Of a stretch of DNA of 64,000 bases, positions 10,758 to 21,763 are shown in pieces. Under the pieces are notes generated by a model, which searched no databases, was not told the origin of the DNA, and saw only the letters and a program-made list of their open reading frames with translations. The position numbers and the translations under genes are program-made. Source of the DNA: Artemisia argyi (Eukaryota > Streptophyta > Magnoliopsida > Asterales > Asteraceae); contig CM060708.1 in NCBI GenBank assembly GCA_030686995.1, positions 262,959,544 to 263,023,543 on the forward strand, written 5' to 3'. The number at the start of each line of letters is the position of its first letter. Position 1 is the stretch's first letter.

Positions 10758-13700
10758 TGATTGGCCTCAGACAGTCAGAAAATATCAACCAAGTAATGGT
10801 CAACAAGCCAAACAGCTTAGGCCAATACTCCGTGGACTTTAGTGTTTCCCCGGATCGTTAAATCCCAACGAGGCGTGAAATCTGAAATAAAATGACTTTG
10901 AGATCAGGTGATTTGAACAGGAAAAGGGTTTAAGTGTTTGTATTACTGAAATATAAGTGTGAATAGCTTTAATAAGCTATATCAACCAATACGTGAAATC
11001 AGATAAGTACAAATGAAAAGGAACTGGAAAACGTGTACGTTTAATATTTAAACGTAAACAACAAAAACGATTTTAACTATAGTGGTAGTTTGTATGCCTT
11101 AGGGGATTAAATGCAAATTAAATAAACTTGAAATATTTATTTTATAATTACTAAATTATTTAGAAGTTAATAAAACCTAAAAAATGTAAAAAGATATAAA
11201 ATTTACGTTTATATTTAAGTAAATGTAATCGTACAAAAGTTAAACGTGAATTCTGTCAAATAAAACTCCCACAAATATGAAAATCATATTTTTGGAATCC
11301 TAAACTTATTAGAAAATTTTTAGAAAATTAAAATTATTTTTATAACTATTTAATTAATTATTATTATTTAATAACTATTTTTAATTATTTAATAATTCAC
11401 TAATAAATAGAAAATTATAAAATAAGTCTAGAAATATAAAATTAAAATTTCTAAAAGTCTAAAATATTATAAAACTTATTTTAAAACTAAAATTATATTT
11501 TTCACACTATTTATCTAATTATTATTAATTAATTATTATTTAATTATTATTTAACTAATTATTATGATTTAAATTATTAAAAATATTAAAAAGACTTAGA
11601 TAATTAAGAAATTTTTATAAATCTAATTAACCATCACAGGAATCCTAAAAAATTAAAAAAAAAAGTTTATATTATGTATTTTTAATCTAATTTACTAATT
11701 ATTATTCTATTTATTAATTAATTATCAATTAAACTAATTATATTATTAAAAATAGAAAATGAACAGTATAAATCCTAGAAAAATTTATAAAAATGTTTTA
11801 CCTTATATAAAATCTAGAAAAATTATAAAAACTAGGTGGTACTTTATAAAATATAATTATTCTATTTAATTCTTATTTATTAATTAATTATTAATTAAAC
11901 TAATATTAATTCTAAATATTACCAAATGACAAAGGAAAATTCTGGAAAAATTTATAAAACTACTTTAATATAAAATAGATTTAATAAAATTATAAAATAG
12001 CAGAAGTGCTTCTAAATAAGCTAAAAAGAAAATTAAATAGAAGCTATCACTATAATTAAGTTTGTTTTTTTTCTGGTTTTTCTTTTATAAAACTAATAAA
12101 ATACTTAAAATAAGAAACATTTATAAAGGAAAATAATTTAAAAACCCAGAATAAGCACTGTGAGTGCTTATTAGACCAAACAGTTGACCAAGTTTGACCA
12201 AAGAAGGAATTAAGTACAGATGGACTTATGTGGGGTCCACAAGGGTAAAAACTGGTACAAATGAGTTGTGTGGATGATAATAAGCAAGAGTTACTTAAAT
12301 AAGTTGGCCAAATAAGCTAGGAATCCAAAATAAGCACTTGCTTATTTTGAATCTGAGACAGAATTGGGACAGATTTAAGAGACCAAATTAAGTGGGGTCC
12401 ACTGATGTACAGGTCAGACAAAGGGTCAAATATTGAACCCTGGTAGGAGGGGGGTTGTAAGGACCAAAATTGAAGCTTGTGGGACCACTGTGGTGGTCAC
12501 AATCAACCACCAAAGTGGTGGTTGTGGTGGTGATGGTCTGTGTAGCAGGGCATCATCTTGCCCTGCAAGTGTGTTCCAGGCTGTGTAACTAGCACAATAA
12601 AAATCACAAAAATGAAATAGATGCAAGATACTCAAGTTAAGCTGGTAGGTTACACACACAACAAGTTTCAAACCCTAGATCATAACACAAAAATCACAAA
12701 TATTCATGCCAATTTGGAGATTTTCTGCACAAGCACTTTTTGACTTTTTCTAATTTTTAGCTAAGTTGACTTATGTGAAGTTTGATTGATCCTAGCTGAT
12801 TATAGATGATATAATAAGCTAAAGTAAAGCTGATTTAGGCTTAAGCTACAATTGATAAGCTTATTTGAGTGTTTGTGGTACTCAAAACTCTACACAGTTA
12901 ACTGTGTAGGGGTTTTTCATTTGATTTTGACTTGTAGTGTTTAAGATGCAAAATTTATGGACTATTTGACCTATTTCACACTACAGCAGACTAGTGAAAC
13001 CAAAATAAACAACAAATAACAGCAAGATCTTAGCTAACAAGCTTGTTCCAAACACCCTATATACTAACTGATTTGATGGTTTTCAAAGTAAACAAAAGGT
13101 TTAATCCCTACAACTAACACAAAACCATATATTACTATGAATTAAACCTGTTTAAGCCCAAAAATACCAACAAACAACAACTGCAACCCAGAAATCACCC
13201 TATGCTAAATGGACTGAATTAGAAATAATGAACAACTATTGATTTTAATGAACAACAATGGACTTTTTAAGTTATATTACAGCTAAACAACCTCAAATAA
13301 GCATAAATAAACAACCAAATACACAAATTACTCTAAGTACTTAATGTGAGAAAAATAAGTACAAAATCTTACTTGAAATCCAAGCTTGACCAAGAAACTG
13401 AGAACCAAATGAACAACCTAACACCCTCCACAAGGTACTAAAACCATGTTTCCCAAGCTTTCCATGCTTCCAAGTCACTTCTCAACCCAGAATTCAAACC
13501 AAAATTTGCACAGTTGACTTTAGTTGATTGATTTTGTATTTATGGAATTTTTTAAGCTACACTTAATTGTAAGTTACTAAAAGCTTTTGTAAGCTTTATA
13601 TGAGCTTATTTAAGTCTGTAATCATCAACTAAGAACAACACTAAAGCAGAATGAGATTTTGGAAATTTGAAAATTCCATAAAACTGAATTCATACATAAA

Positions 13701-15081
13701 CTTGGAATTTATTATTAACGAGAGTTTTACAATACACTTAGAACACTGAATTTCAAACTTGGGAGCTTAAGTTACACTGGAAATTGAAAAGCTTAACTAT
13801 TCGACATACATAAATGAAAATTAAACTAGATAGCACTCCACACAACTTCCTTCTTGATATTTATTGACCTTTAGGGCTCCTTGCAGTCTTCTGACACTTT
13901 CCCACTTCTCAATTCAACCATTGGATGAGTCAAACTCATCCAAACCGTTTAAATCTGTTTTGGCGCCAAATCTTCACACGTGGAATTGGAGCAATTTTAG
14001 AATAATTAAGGAATTTTGGTGGTACTAGGAGGTGGAGGGGACAAGATTGGAAAGGTTTAGTGGCCAAGATGGGGGTTTAAGTCAAGAAACAGGCTTTTAG
14101 CCATGGATGGAGTGTTGAGTGGTGAGAATGCATTAAATGCATATTGGGGTGGAATGATGATGTTGGGAGGTTAGGTGGAAGTGGACAGGTGGTGTGGTGA
14201 GGTGGTAAAATACCATGGTGGTATTGGAGAAGGAGGCTGGGGGTGAGGTGAGTGAGCAGTGGTGGTGGTATTGGGGAAGAAGGGTCAACGGGGTCAAACC
14301 CTCGTTTTATTAAAAAGGGGTGTGGACTGGGCTTGGTTTGGGCCTAGGAAAAGAAAGGGGTGGGCTGGGTAAAGGTTTTGGATTGGATTTGTTTTGGGTT
14401 TAATAATAAAAATAAGGGTCCGGATGGTTTATGGCTACACAAGGACTAAATTTGTAATTTAGTGAAAGTTGAGGGCTGATTTTTGCCACTTTCCCAAAGC
14501 AATTATAAGGACCAATATTGTTATTTATGAATAACCCAAGGACCAAAGATGTGATTTTTCCATTTTTAATACCCAGGGACCTTTTCTGCCAATTCCTCAA
14601 ACTCCAAGGACCAAACCTGTAATTTTCTAAAAGTTGAAGGGTTGATGTTGTAATTTCTCAAAAGTTATCATAAGGACCAATTATGCCATTTAAGAATAGT
14701 GCAAGGTTTATTTTTCATATTTTTCCATTTTCAAAACCTTAAGGACTATATTTGACACTTTTGAAACTTGAGGGACTAAAGTTGTCATTTTGTAATTTTT
14801 AACTTCAAAGGACTATACTTGACAACTTATGAATCCCTAAGGACCTTTGATGATATTTTTCATGTTTTGATTTACCAGGGACTAGTTTTGCCAATTTTTC
14901 AAAGTTCAGGGACTGAAACTGTAAATTATGTGAAATGTATTGTTTTTCATCAGTTTTCAATCCTTTTGCATAAAAAACACAATCCATGGATATTTTATGT
15001 ATTTTAAGGCATTCCTGTGTGTTTTCATATGTTTTTGCAGTTTAAATGTAACAGAAATGATGAGTATTTACACACTCATCA
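10758..15081 (-). repeat. Element B 5' LTR, about 4.3 kb
   Basis: The boundary at 10758 follows from the primer site and TG/CA rule. The boundary at 15081 follows from the terminal sequence TGATGAGTGT (minus strand) shared with the solo LTR at 16360. The LTR is homologous along most of its length, in inverted orientation, to 16360-20525. It is very AT-rich in 11100-12150. It includes a self-complementary terminus (TGATGAGT...ACTCATCA), a stretch of degenerate repeats of the form AGGGACTAAA...TTGTCATTT (14400-14930) and a palindrome TTTGGCGCCAAA (13959-13970). No gene is apparent; open frames inside it look like chance. The length is unusually large for an Athila LTR, which is typically 1-2 kb as far as I recall. 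Confidence 0.8.
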
Positions 15082-16354
15082 GGCAACTAACTTGCTTTGT
15101 GTTCCGGGTTAGTAGGAATGGTTTATATATCTCGGCCCTAACTCGATGTTACTTTGGACGGTGGCAACATGCTTTGCATGTATCTTTGTGGGTTGATAAC
15201 CAATATCTAAATTAAAACCTAGCAACCAAACAATTATATATTGATCAACGGGAAGCATTAGTGGCCGGAATTTGTTGTGGATTCGATACCTTCCAATCAA
15301 AAGACTTTGTGTTGCACCTATTCGAAATCCATAGCAGAGACAAACTCTGAAGTTGAGGGAAAATGTCTTCATGCCTGGCAGCAGACTTCAAATCCGGATG
15401 CGAGTGCACGACTTTGTTTCGCCACTTCCATACCGACCACATTAAAGTATAGAAAACACCTTGCAACACCTTTCCAATACCCTTGCAATTTGATGGAATC
15501 ATAGAACGAAAAATCACATCTTTAATTGTTAACTGAGGAGGTTGAGGAATATTCCACCACGCCCAACATTTCAACCAAATTGAGCGAACTAAGGGGCACT
15601 CACACACAGGGTATGTTCAATACATTCTTGAGTAGACTCGCACAAAGGGCACACTGAGGAAGAAACGGAAACTCCACGAGAAGACAAGCAAGTCATAGTA
15701 GGAAGGCGATTATTTGCAGCTCTCCAAATAGAATCATTTACCTTATTTGGAATCCAATTATTCTAGCTATGGTTACGTCCCAATGCACATGGAGCTAGAA
15801 CCTTGTCGTCAATGAGGAATGAAAGTCTTTTAACCATAAATTTATTGCTCCGATCCAAGTTCCACTTCCAGCCACCTCGAGATTGCTCTGTAAGAGTCAG
15901 AGGACCAACAACATTAAGTAAATTCTCCAAATCATCCACAGCCCTTCCACGTGGCAAAGCTCGCCAGACCCAAGCACCCGACCAAACACCATTTACTTGA
16001 CACCAACGTTCGTTAATTTTACAATCCTTATTTGACTCAAGGGCGTATAAACGTGGAAATCGATCTTTTAAACAACCTCCTTCATTTACCCATATATCTT
16101 TCCAAAAGAAAGTATCACTGCCATCACCAATTCTTTTAGAAAAAGAACTATTAAATGGGATACTCATCTTGTCGATAGCCTACCCGCATCTAATAATACT
16201 CTCCCATGTTCAATGACAAAGACCATCACCCACCTGAGATGAGAAGTCCCCTGTAGGACCATGAATGGGTTTCACCACTTGACACCATAGTGCATCCTCC
16301 TAGCTAAGAAAACGCCACCACCATTTTCCCAAAAGACTCAAATTTTTTGCCTTG
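15082..16354 (-). pseudogene. LINE (non-LTR retrotransposon), 3' part
   Basis: The minus strand encodes the C-terminal region of a plant LINE ORF2: NLSLLGKWWWRF near 16330, GDGSDTFFWKDIW (about 16120), a W-rich linker, and a zf-RVT domain with CPLCEST and a following His/Cys pair (about 15660-15590), ending at a stop at 15245. The protein would continue the reverse transcriptase at 20531-21541, with the solo LTR between them. Stops and frameshifts separate the pieces (for example between 15763 and 15607), so it is dead. Its 3' end and poly(A) are not seen, because the element B LTR begins at 15081; the LINE was therefore probably cut by element B as well. Confidence 0.8.
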
Positions 16355-16359
16355 ATACT

Positions 16360-19300
16360 TGATGAGTGTCTAAATACTCATCATTTTATACCAATCTGAA
16401 CTGCCAAAACATACAAAAACACTCAAATATGCATCAAAATACTGAAAATATCTTAGAAGTGTGTTTTATATGTTTCAAATGCAAAATAATCAAAAACAGA
16501 TGAAAAACGTACAAAGTTTGCATAATTGGCAGTTTCAGTCCCCCAAGTTTCAAAAGTTGTCAAATCTAGTCCCTGGTAAATCAAAACATGAAAAATATCA
16601 TCAAAGGTCCTTAGGGATTCATAAGTTGTCAAGTATAGTCCTTTAAAGTTAAAAATTGCAAAATGACAACTTTAGTCCCTCAAGTTTCAAAAATGTCAAA
16701 ATTAGTCCTTAAGGTTTTAAAAATGGGAAATTAATAAAATAAACCTTGAACTATTCTTAAATGACAAAATTGGTCCTTATGATAACATTTTGAGAAATTA
16801 CATCTTCAGTCCCTTAAAAATCCAAATTTACATAAATAGTCCCTGGAGTTTGAGAAATTGGCAGAAAAGGTCCCTGGATATTTTAAATGGAAAAATCACA
16901 AATTTGGTCCTTGGTTTATCATATTTGGCAAGTTAAGTCCTTGAATACACTTTGGGAGAATTACAATACCAGCCCCTTAACTTTGCTCAAATTACAAAAA
17001 TGGTCCTTGTTTAATAATACATACCATCCGGACCCTTTTTATTAAACCAAAAACAAAACCAAGCCTAGTCCAAAACCTTTACCCAAGCCCACCCTTTTTC
17101 CCCCTAGGCCCAAAATAAGCTCAGCCCATGCACCCTTATTAAATAAAACGGGCGTTGACCCGTTTAACCACCCCAAACCGCCAACACTGTAGCACCATCT
17201 CCCTCACCACTGTAAACCAGAAACCAGGTGGTTTTCCACCACCTCACCACCTTCCACCTCATCCCCTACTTCCCCCTAACCTCCTTTCCACCTCACAACC
17301 TTATCCCACACCTCATTAAATGCAATTCCCACCAATTTTCCCTCCAAACCACTCCACATCCTCTGTTTTCATCATATAGCCCCAACTTGTCTGAAAAACA
17401 TCCCAATTGTCCCCTGCCACCTTCACATGATCCCAAAATTCTTTAATTGCTCAGCTTTGGCCCCAAGTTAACTTGGAGACCTTTTGGCGCCAAATTCAGT
17501 TTAAACGGCTAGGATCAATTCAGAGATTGGAGGGTCAAGATTCAAGTGGGATATGATCAGAGTCACACAAGTAACCCTAATATGGGCTTATAAAAGGAAG
17601 AAAAGCAGAAGAGATTAGTATCTAGTTTATTTTCTATAAATGTATGTCGTATAATGCAATTTTAAAATTCTAGTGTAAACCTAAGCTTTTAAGCAGTAAG
17701 TTAAGCATCTTTCATGTATTGTAACTCTGTTTGATTAATCAAAGGCAAGTTTCTTTAACTATTTCATCTTATGCAATTTCATTTAAATTTCCAAAAAGCT
17801 ATTTAGTTTAATTGTTGTTACTGTGAAGTGTATTGGATTTCTTAGATCACTTAAGCTCCTAGATAGCTTATCTAAGCTATTAGTAATAACTAAAAGCAGT
17901 TTAGTAATAAAAAAGCTCAAAAATACAAAAAGTCAAAGAATCAAATTCTTGGAGATAAGCAATGGAGCAGGGTTGATTTTGGAAGGCCTTAGGTTAGTTA
18001 ATCTGTGGAGATTATATAGGATTGGAGTTGAGATCTTTGGTTCATGGTTTGAGCAGGAAAGCATCTTGTAAGTCTTTGAAATCTCATAATCTGTCTTTGT
18101 ACTAAAGCTTTGCTTATTACTTTGCTTTTTCAGTAGTTTTGTGCTTATTCAGTCCTAATTAGTGATAAGATAACATAAAATTAGTATCTTGTTTGTTGGA
18201 ATCCATTGTTGCTAAAATATCTAATTTTCACAGTCAACATAGCTTAAGTAGTGTTCTTGTGCATTTGTGGTCATTTTCTGTTTCTAAGTACTTGTTTAGG
18301 TCTCAAATATCATAAAAAGTCTTGTGGATCAGTTATAAGAGCCTGTGTAATCATTTGCTTCTCAAAATCATAAAACAGTCATCTGTGGGAGTGTTTGGAA
18401 CAAGCTAGTGAGCTAGGCCCTTGTTGTTGTTTGGTGTTTATCTGTGTTTCACTAGGTTGCAGTAGTGAGATTTAGGTCATTTAAGGCATAAAATTGTGAG
18501 TTCATACACCCAAAGTCAAAATCTCTTTGAATCACTCACAGTGATTCACTGAGTTGGAATTAGAGTAGTATAGGCTTCAAATCAATTCACAAATAGTTGT
18601 TCTAGCCTAGTATAGTCTTATCATAGCTTATTATAACACAATCATTCTGAAAATTAAGGTAGAGTTTCATTTTAGTCAACTTAGTTTAAAATCTCAAAAA
18701 GTCAAAATAGCATACTTAGGCAGAAAACCAAATATTCTAGGATTTTTCTAGAATTTTGTGAATTTTTTCAGACCTTAAGCTTTTTAGAAGTTAAAATATA
18801 TCACCTAAGCTTTAGAAATCTGTGTTCAGCTTAACCTTGGGATTTTTAGATTAGCTTATACACTAGCTTATTTTGACCTGCAGGGAAAGGGTACTCCCCT
18901 GCTACACAGATACCATCTCACCACCACCACTTTGGTGGATGATTGTGGCCACCCCAGTGGGTCCCACACTCCAAATCTTGGTTCTTACAACCCCCCTCCT
19001 ACCAGATTTTAAGACTTGACCATTTGTTTGACCTATACATCAGTGGACCCCACCTAAATCACCCTCATAACTCTGTCCCATTTCTGACCCAGAAACCAAA
19101 TAAGCAGTTGCTTATTGTAGCTTTTTAGCTTATCCCATGAGCTTTTCTCATCAAATCTAGTTTAAATAAGTCAAAAAAACTTAGGTGAACCTGATTTAAC
19201 CAGTGTGGACCCCACATAACTCCAATTTAGCTTATTTCTTTGTATGGTCAAACTTAGTCAACTGTCTATGCAAATAAGCACTCACAGTGCTTATTCTTGG

Positions 19301-20525
19301 TTTTTAACTTAGTTTTTTTTGTAAAAGTTTCATTATTTAAGTATTTTAATAGTTTTATAAAAGAAAAACCAGAAAAAGCCAAACTTAATTATAGTGACAG
19401 CTTCTATTTAATAGAAATTATCTATTTAATTTTCATTTCAGCTTATTAATAAGCACTTGTCCAATTTTATAATTTTCTTAATTTCTTACTACCTTTAAGT
19501 AGTTAAAATAATTTTCTTAGATTTTTCCTAAACAGTTTACTATTTATTAGAATTAAAAGTAGTTTAAATAATTAAATAGGTAATATTAATAATTAAATAG
19601 TTTTCTTTAATTTTAAGTAACAACAGTAGAATTTTATATTTTTCCTAAGTTTTATAAAGTAGTTAAAACTTTTAGAAAATAGTTTCATAATTTCCACTGT
19701 CCATTTTCTAATTTTCCTATTTAATTTAATTAAATTAGATTTAAATTAATTAATAAGTAATTAATTAGTCAATTAGCTTAAATATAATTTTTAGCAACTT
19801 TTTATAATTTTTTAGGATTCCTGTAATGGTTAATTAGTTTTATAAATTTTTACATAATTTTATAAGTCATTTAAGTATTAATAGTAATTTAAAATAGTTT
19901 AATTATTTTAATTAAGTTAAATAGTTTTTAATTAATAGAAAACTCATAAAAAGAAAAAAATATTTATTTTCATTTTTTATACTTTCTTCAAGTTCTAATT
20001 AAGGTTTAGAAATTATTTTTGCAAGTTTTTAGGTTAATTTGTAATATTTGTCATTTTTAGTTAATTTAAATTAGATTTTTAAATAGTTTTATTAATTAAA
20101 TAATATTTAAATATTATAATAATCACTTTTATAATTTCATTTTCATTTTCAAATTTCTTTTTAATTTTAAGTTTTCAAAAGTTTCATTTGTACCCCCTGT
20201 AGTTTGTAACGTGTTAAAACTCATTTTTCTCTGTCTGTTATCTGATTTTCTTCTTTGTGCTGTTGTGTGTATCTCTGTTATTGTTTATATCTTTTCATAT
20301 TATCTAAATACCAAGCAATCAGTAGTATAATCATCCCTCAATCATTTTTGTTACTGTCCTCAGTACCACTCATTCTCCTAATCGTTCCAAAATACAATTT
20401 CAATCTCGTTGGGATTTAACGACCCGGGGATTTCCCTATATTTCCACGGTCAATAATAACTTGCACTTTCTCACAGGTGGACCTATCAGCTGCACACGGT
20501 TGACTGGTTGATTTGGGAGGAGTCA
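16360..20525 (+). mobile_element. Solo LTR of the element B family, 4.2 kb, inserted in the LINE
   Basis: The sequence starts TGATGAGTGT and ends GGAGTCA and is flanked by the 5-bp duplication ATACT (16355-16359 and 20526-20530). It is homologous to the element B LTR at 10758-15081 in inverted orientation, for example around AATAAGCACTCACAGTGCTT (19266-19285). The last 90 bases differ from that copy. No internal region remains, so it arose by recombination between two LTRs. Like its relative it holds the palindrome TTTGGCGCCAAA (17483-17494) and degenerate AGTCCCT...AAATTG-type repeats (16500-17030). I saw no gene; open frames within it are not supported. Confidence 0.85.
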
Positions 20526-20530
20526 ATACT

Positions 20531-21541
20531 ACCAATACCCAATCCTCCGAGTTGTTGTCTAGCAAGAGTACTTTCCCATTAACCCATGAGATTACTTTCT
20601 TTTCTTCTTTAAAACCCAAAAAGAAACGACGCCGAATCGCCTCTAACATATTAATGACTTTAACTGGTGCCCGAAAAAGTGATAGATAGTATAGCGGTAA
20701 ACTCCCAAGAACAGCTTTTGTTAATGTAAGTCTACCGCCTATTGACAATAGTTTTGACTTCCATGCAGAAAGTCTTGTATGAAAACGATCCACAACAAAC
20801 CTCCAATTTTCAATTTTTGTCATATTTTTTCCCACCAGCAAACCCAAGTACATGAACGGAAGAGATTCAGACTTGCAATTAATGGCGGCCGCCACACTCG
20901 CCACCTCGAACTCCAGAACACCAATGCCATAAAGAGTGCTTTTGTTAAGATTAATTGCAAGACCCGAAACATCTTGAAAACATTTAAGTATCCGAACTAA
21001 ATTTTGAGCATTGTGTAGCGACCATTCCCCAAAAAATAATGCATCGTCGGCATATTGTAAAAGGGAAAGGTTTGCCCCATCCTCCTGAAGAGCAAGCCCT
21101 TTAAAAATTCCGATATCATACGCATCCATAATCATCACCTGAAGAGCCTCCGCTACAATAAGAAATAAAATGGGGAGAGCGGGTCCCCTTGACGTAGACC
21201 TCTTTCCATATGAAATTCTTGAGTTGGAGTACCATTAACTAAGATCGATACTGATGCTGAAGATAAGCAGGCTTTGATCCATGTTCCCCACTTTGAATGA
21301 AATCCCATTTGTTCCATGATATTAAGCAGAAATCCCCAATTAACACAATCAAATGCTTTCTCGAAGTCAACTTTAAAAAGGAGCAACTCCAAGCCCATTT
21401 TTTTTGTATAATTTATAACCTCGTTCGCAATAAGAACACCGTCTAAAATTTGCCTCCCGGCAATGAAAGCAGTTTAGTTTGGGGAAATTATTTGATGCAT
21501 CACTTTAGCCAGACGGTTAGCTAAAGTGGTTTTTGAAACTA
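20531..21541 (-). pseudogene. LINE reverse transcriptase part, 5'-truncated
   Basis: The minus strand encodes LINE reverse transcriptase blocks in order: SKTTLANRLAKVM, TAFIAGRQILDGV, KVDFEKAFDCVNW, RQGDPLSPF, the catalytic YADDALFFG, GLAINLNKS and YLGLLVG, then ISWVNGKV with a frameshift. A frame break lies between 21153 and 21138, and another before the solo LTR. Homology stops abruptly at about 21541 in the middle of the reverse transcriptase, with no endonuclease domain upstream. This fits the common 5' truncation during target-primed reverse transcription. The rest of the LINE is at 15082-16354. Confidence 0.85.
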
Positions 21542-21763
21542 CTTATCTGATTATATATCTTTGAGCCAAATAAGATGTTAAATGAGCAAATATAAGTTGG
21601 TTTTTCAATATGTAGCTGGTTAGCACGCTTAAGTAGTTCTACTAAGCAATAAAACACCCCCTTACTATATCATCATGTTCCGCAAAAGGGACTTTAACAT
21701 ACACCAATTACACATGCTAATGCAGGTATCGCGCGTAACTTGGTCTTTTAAACTGCGAGAGTA
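21542..21763. other. Short spacer between LINE and HSP70 pseudogene
   Basis: I see no gene, and no heat-shock element (repeated GAA/TTC modules) close upstream of the pseudogene. The normal HSP70 promoter may have been lost or displaced by the LINE insertion. Confidence 0.5.

Larger units (their letters stand above)
1..15081 (-). mobile_element. Element B: decayed Athila-type Ty3 LTR retrotransposon, left end outside the window
   Basis: Read on the minus strand, the parts follow the order expected for an Athila element: 5' LTR (15081 down to 10758), a primer site complementary to tRNA-Asp (10752-10735), gag (10592-9523), protease and reverse transcriptase (9545-7214), and then reverse transcriptase/RNase H (816-1) leaving the window. 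Integrase and the 3' LTR are not in view. Element A (817-7213) interrupts pol. Two frameshifts in gag make this copy non-functional. The 5 bases beyond the outer LTR end (15082-15086, GGCAA) would be the target duplication, but its partner lies outside the window. The Athila assignment rests on the gag motif around CPHHGF, the protease motif DLGASIN and the primer type. It sits next to, and probably inside, a LINE. Confidence 0.85.

Noticed and set aside
12426..12671. 81-codon frame in the long LTR
   Set aside because: The inverted LTR copy does not preserve it, and it has no domain.
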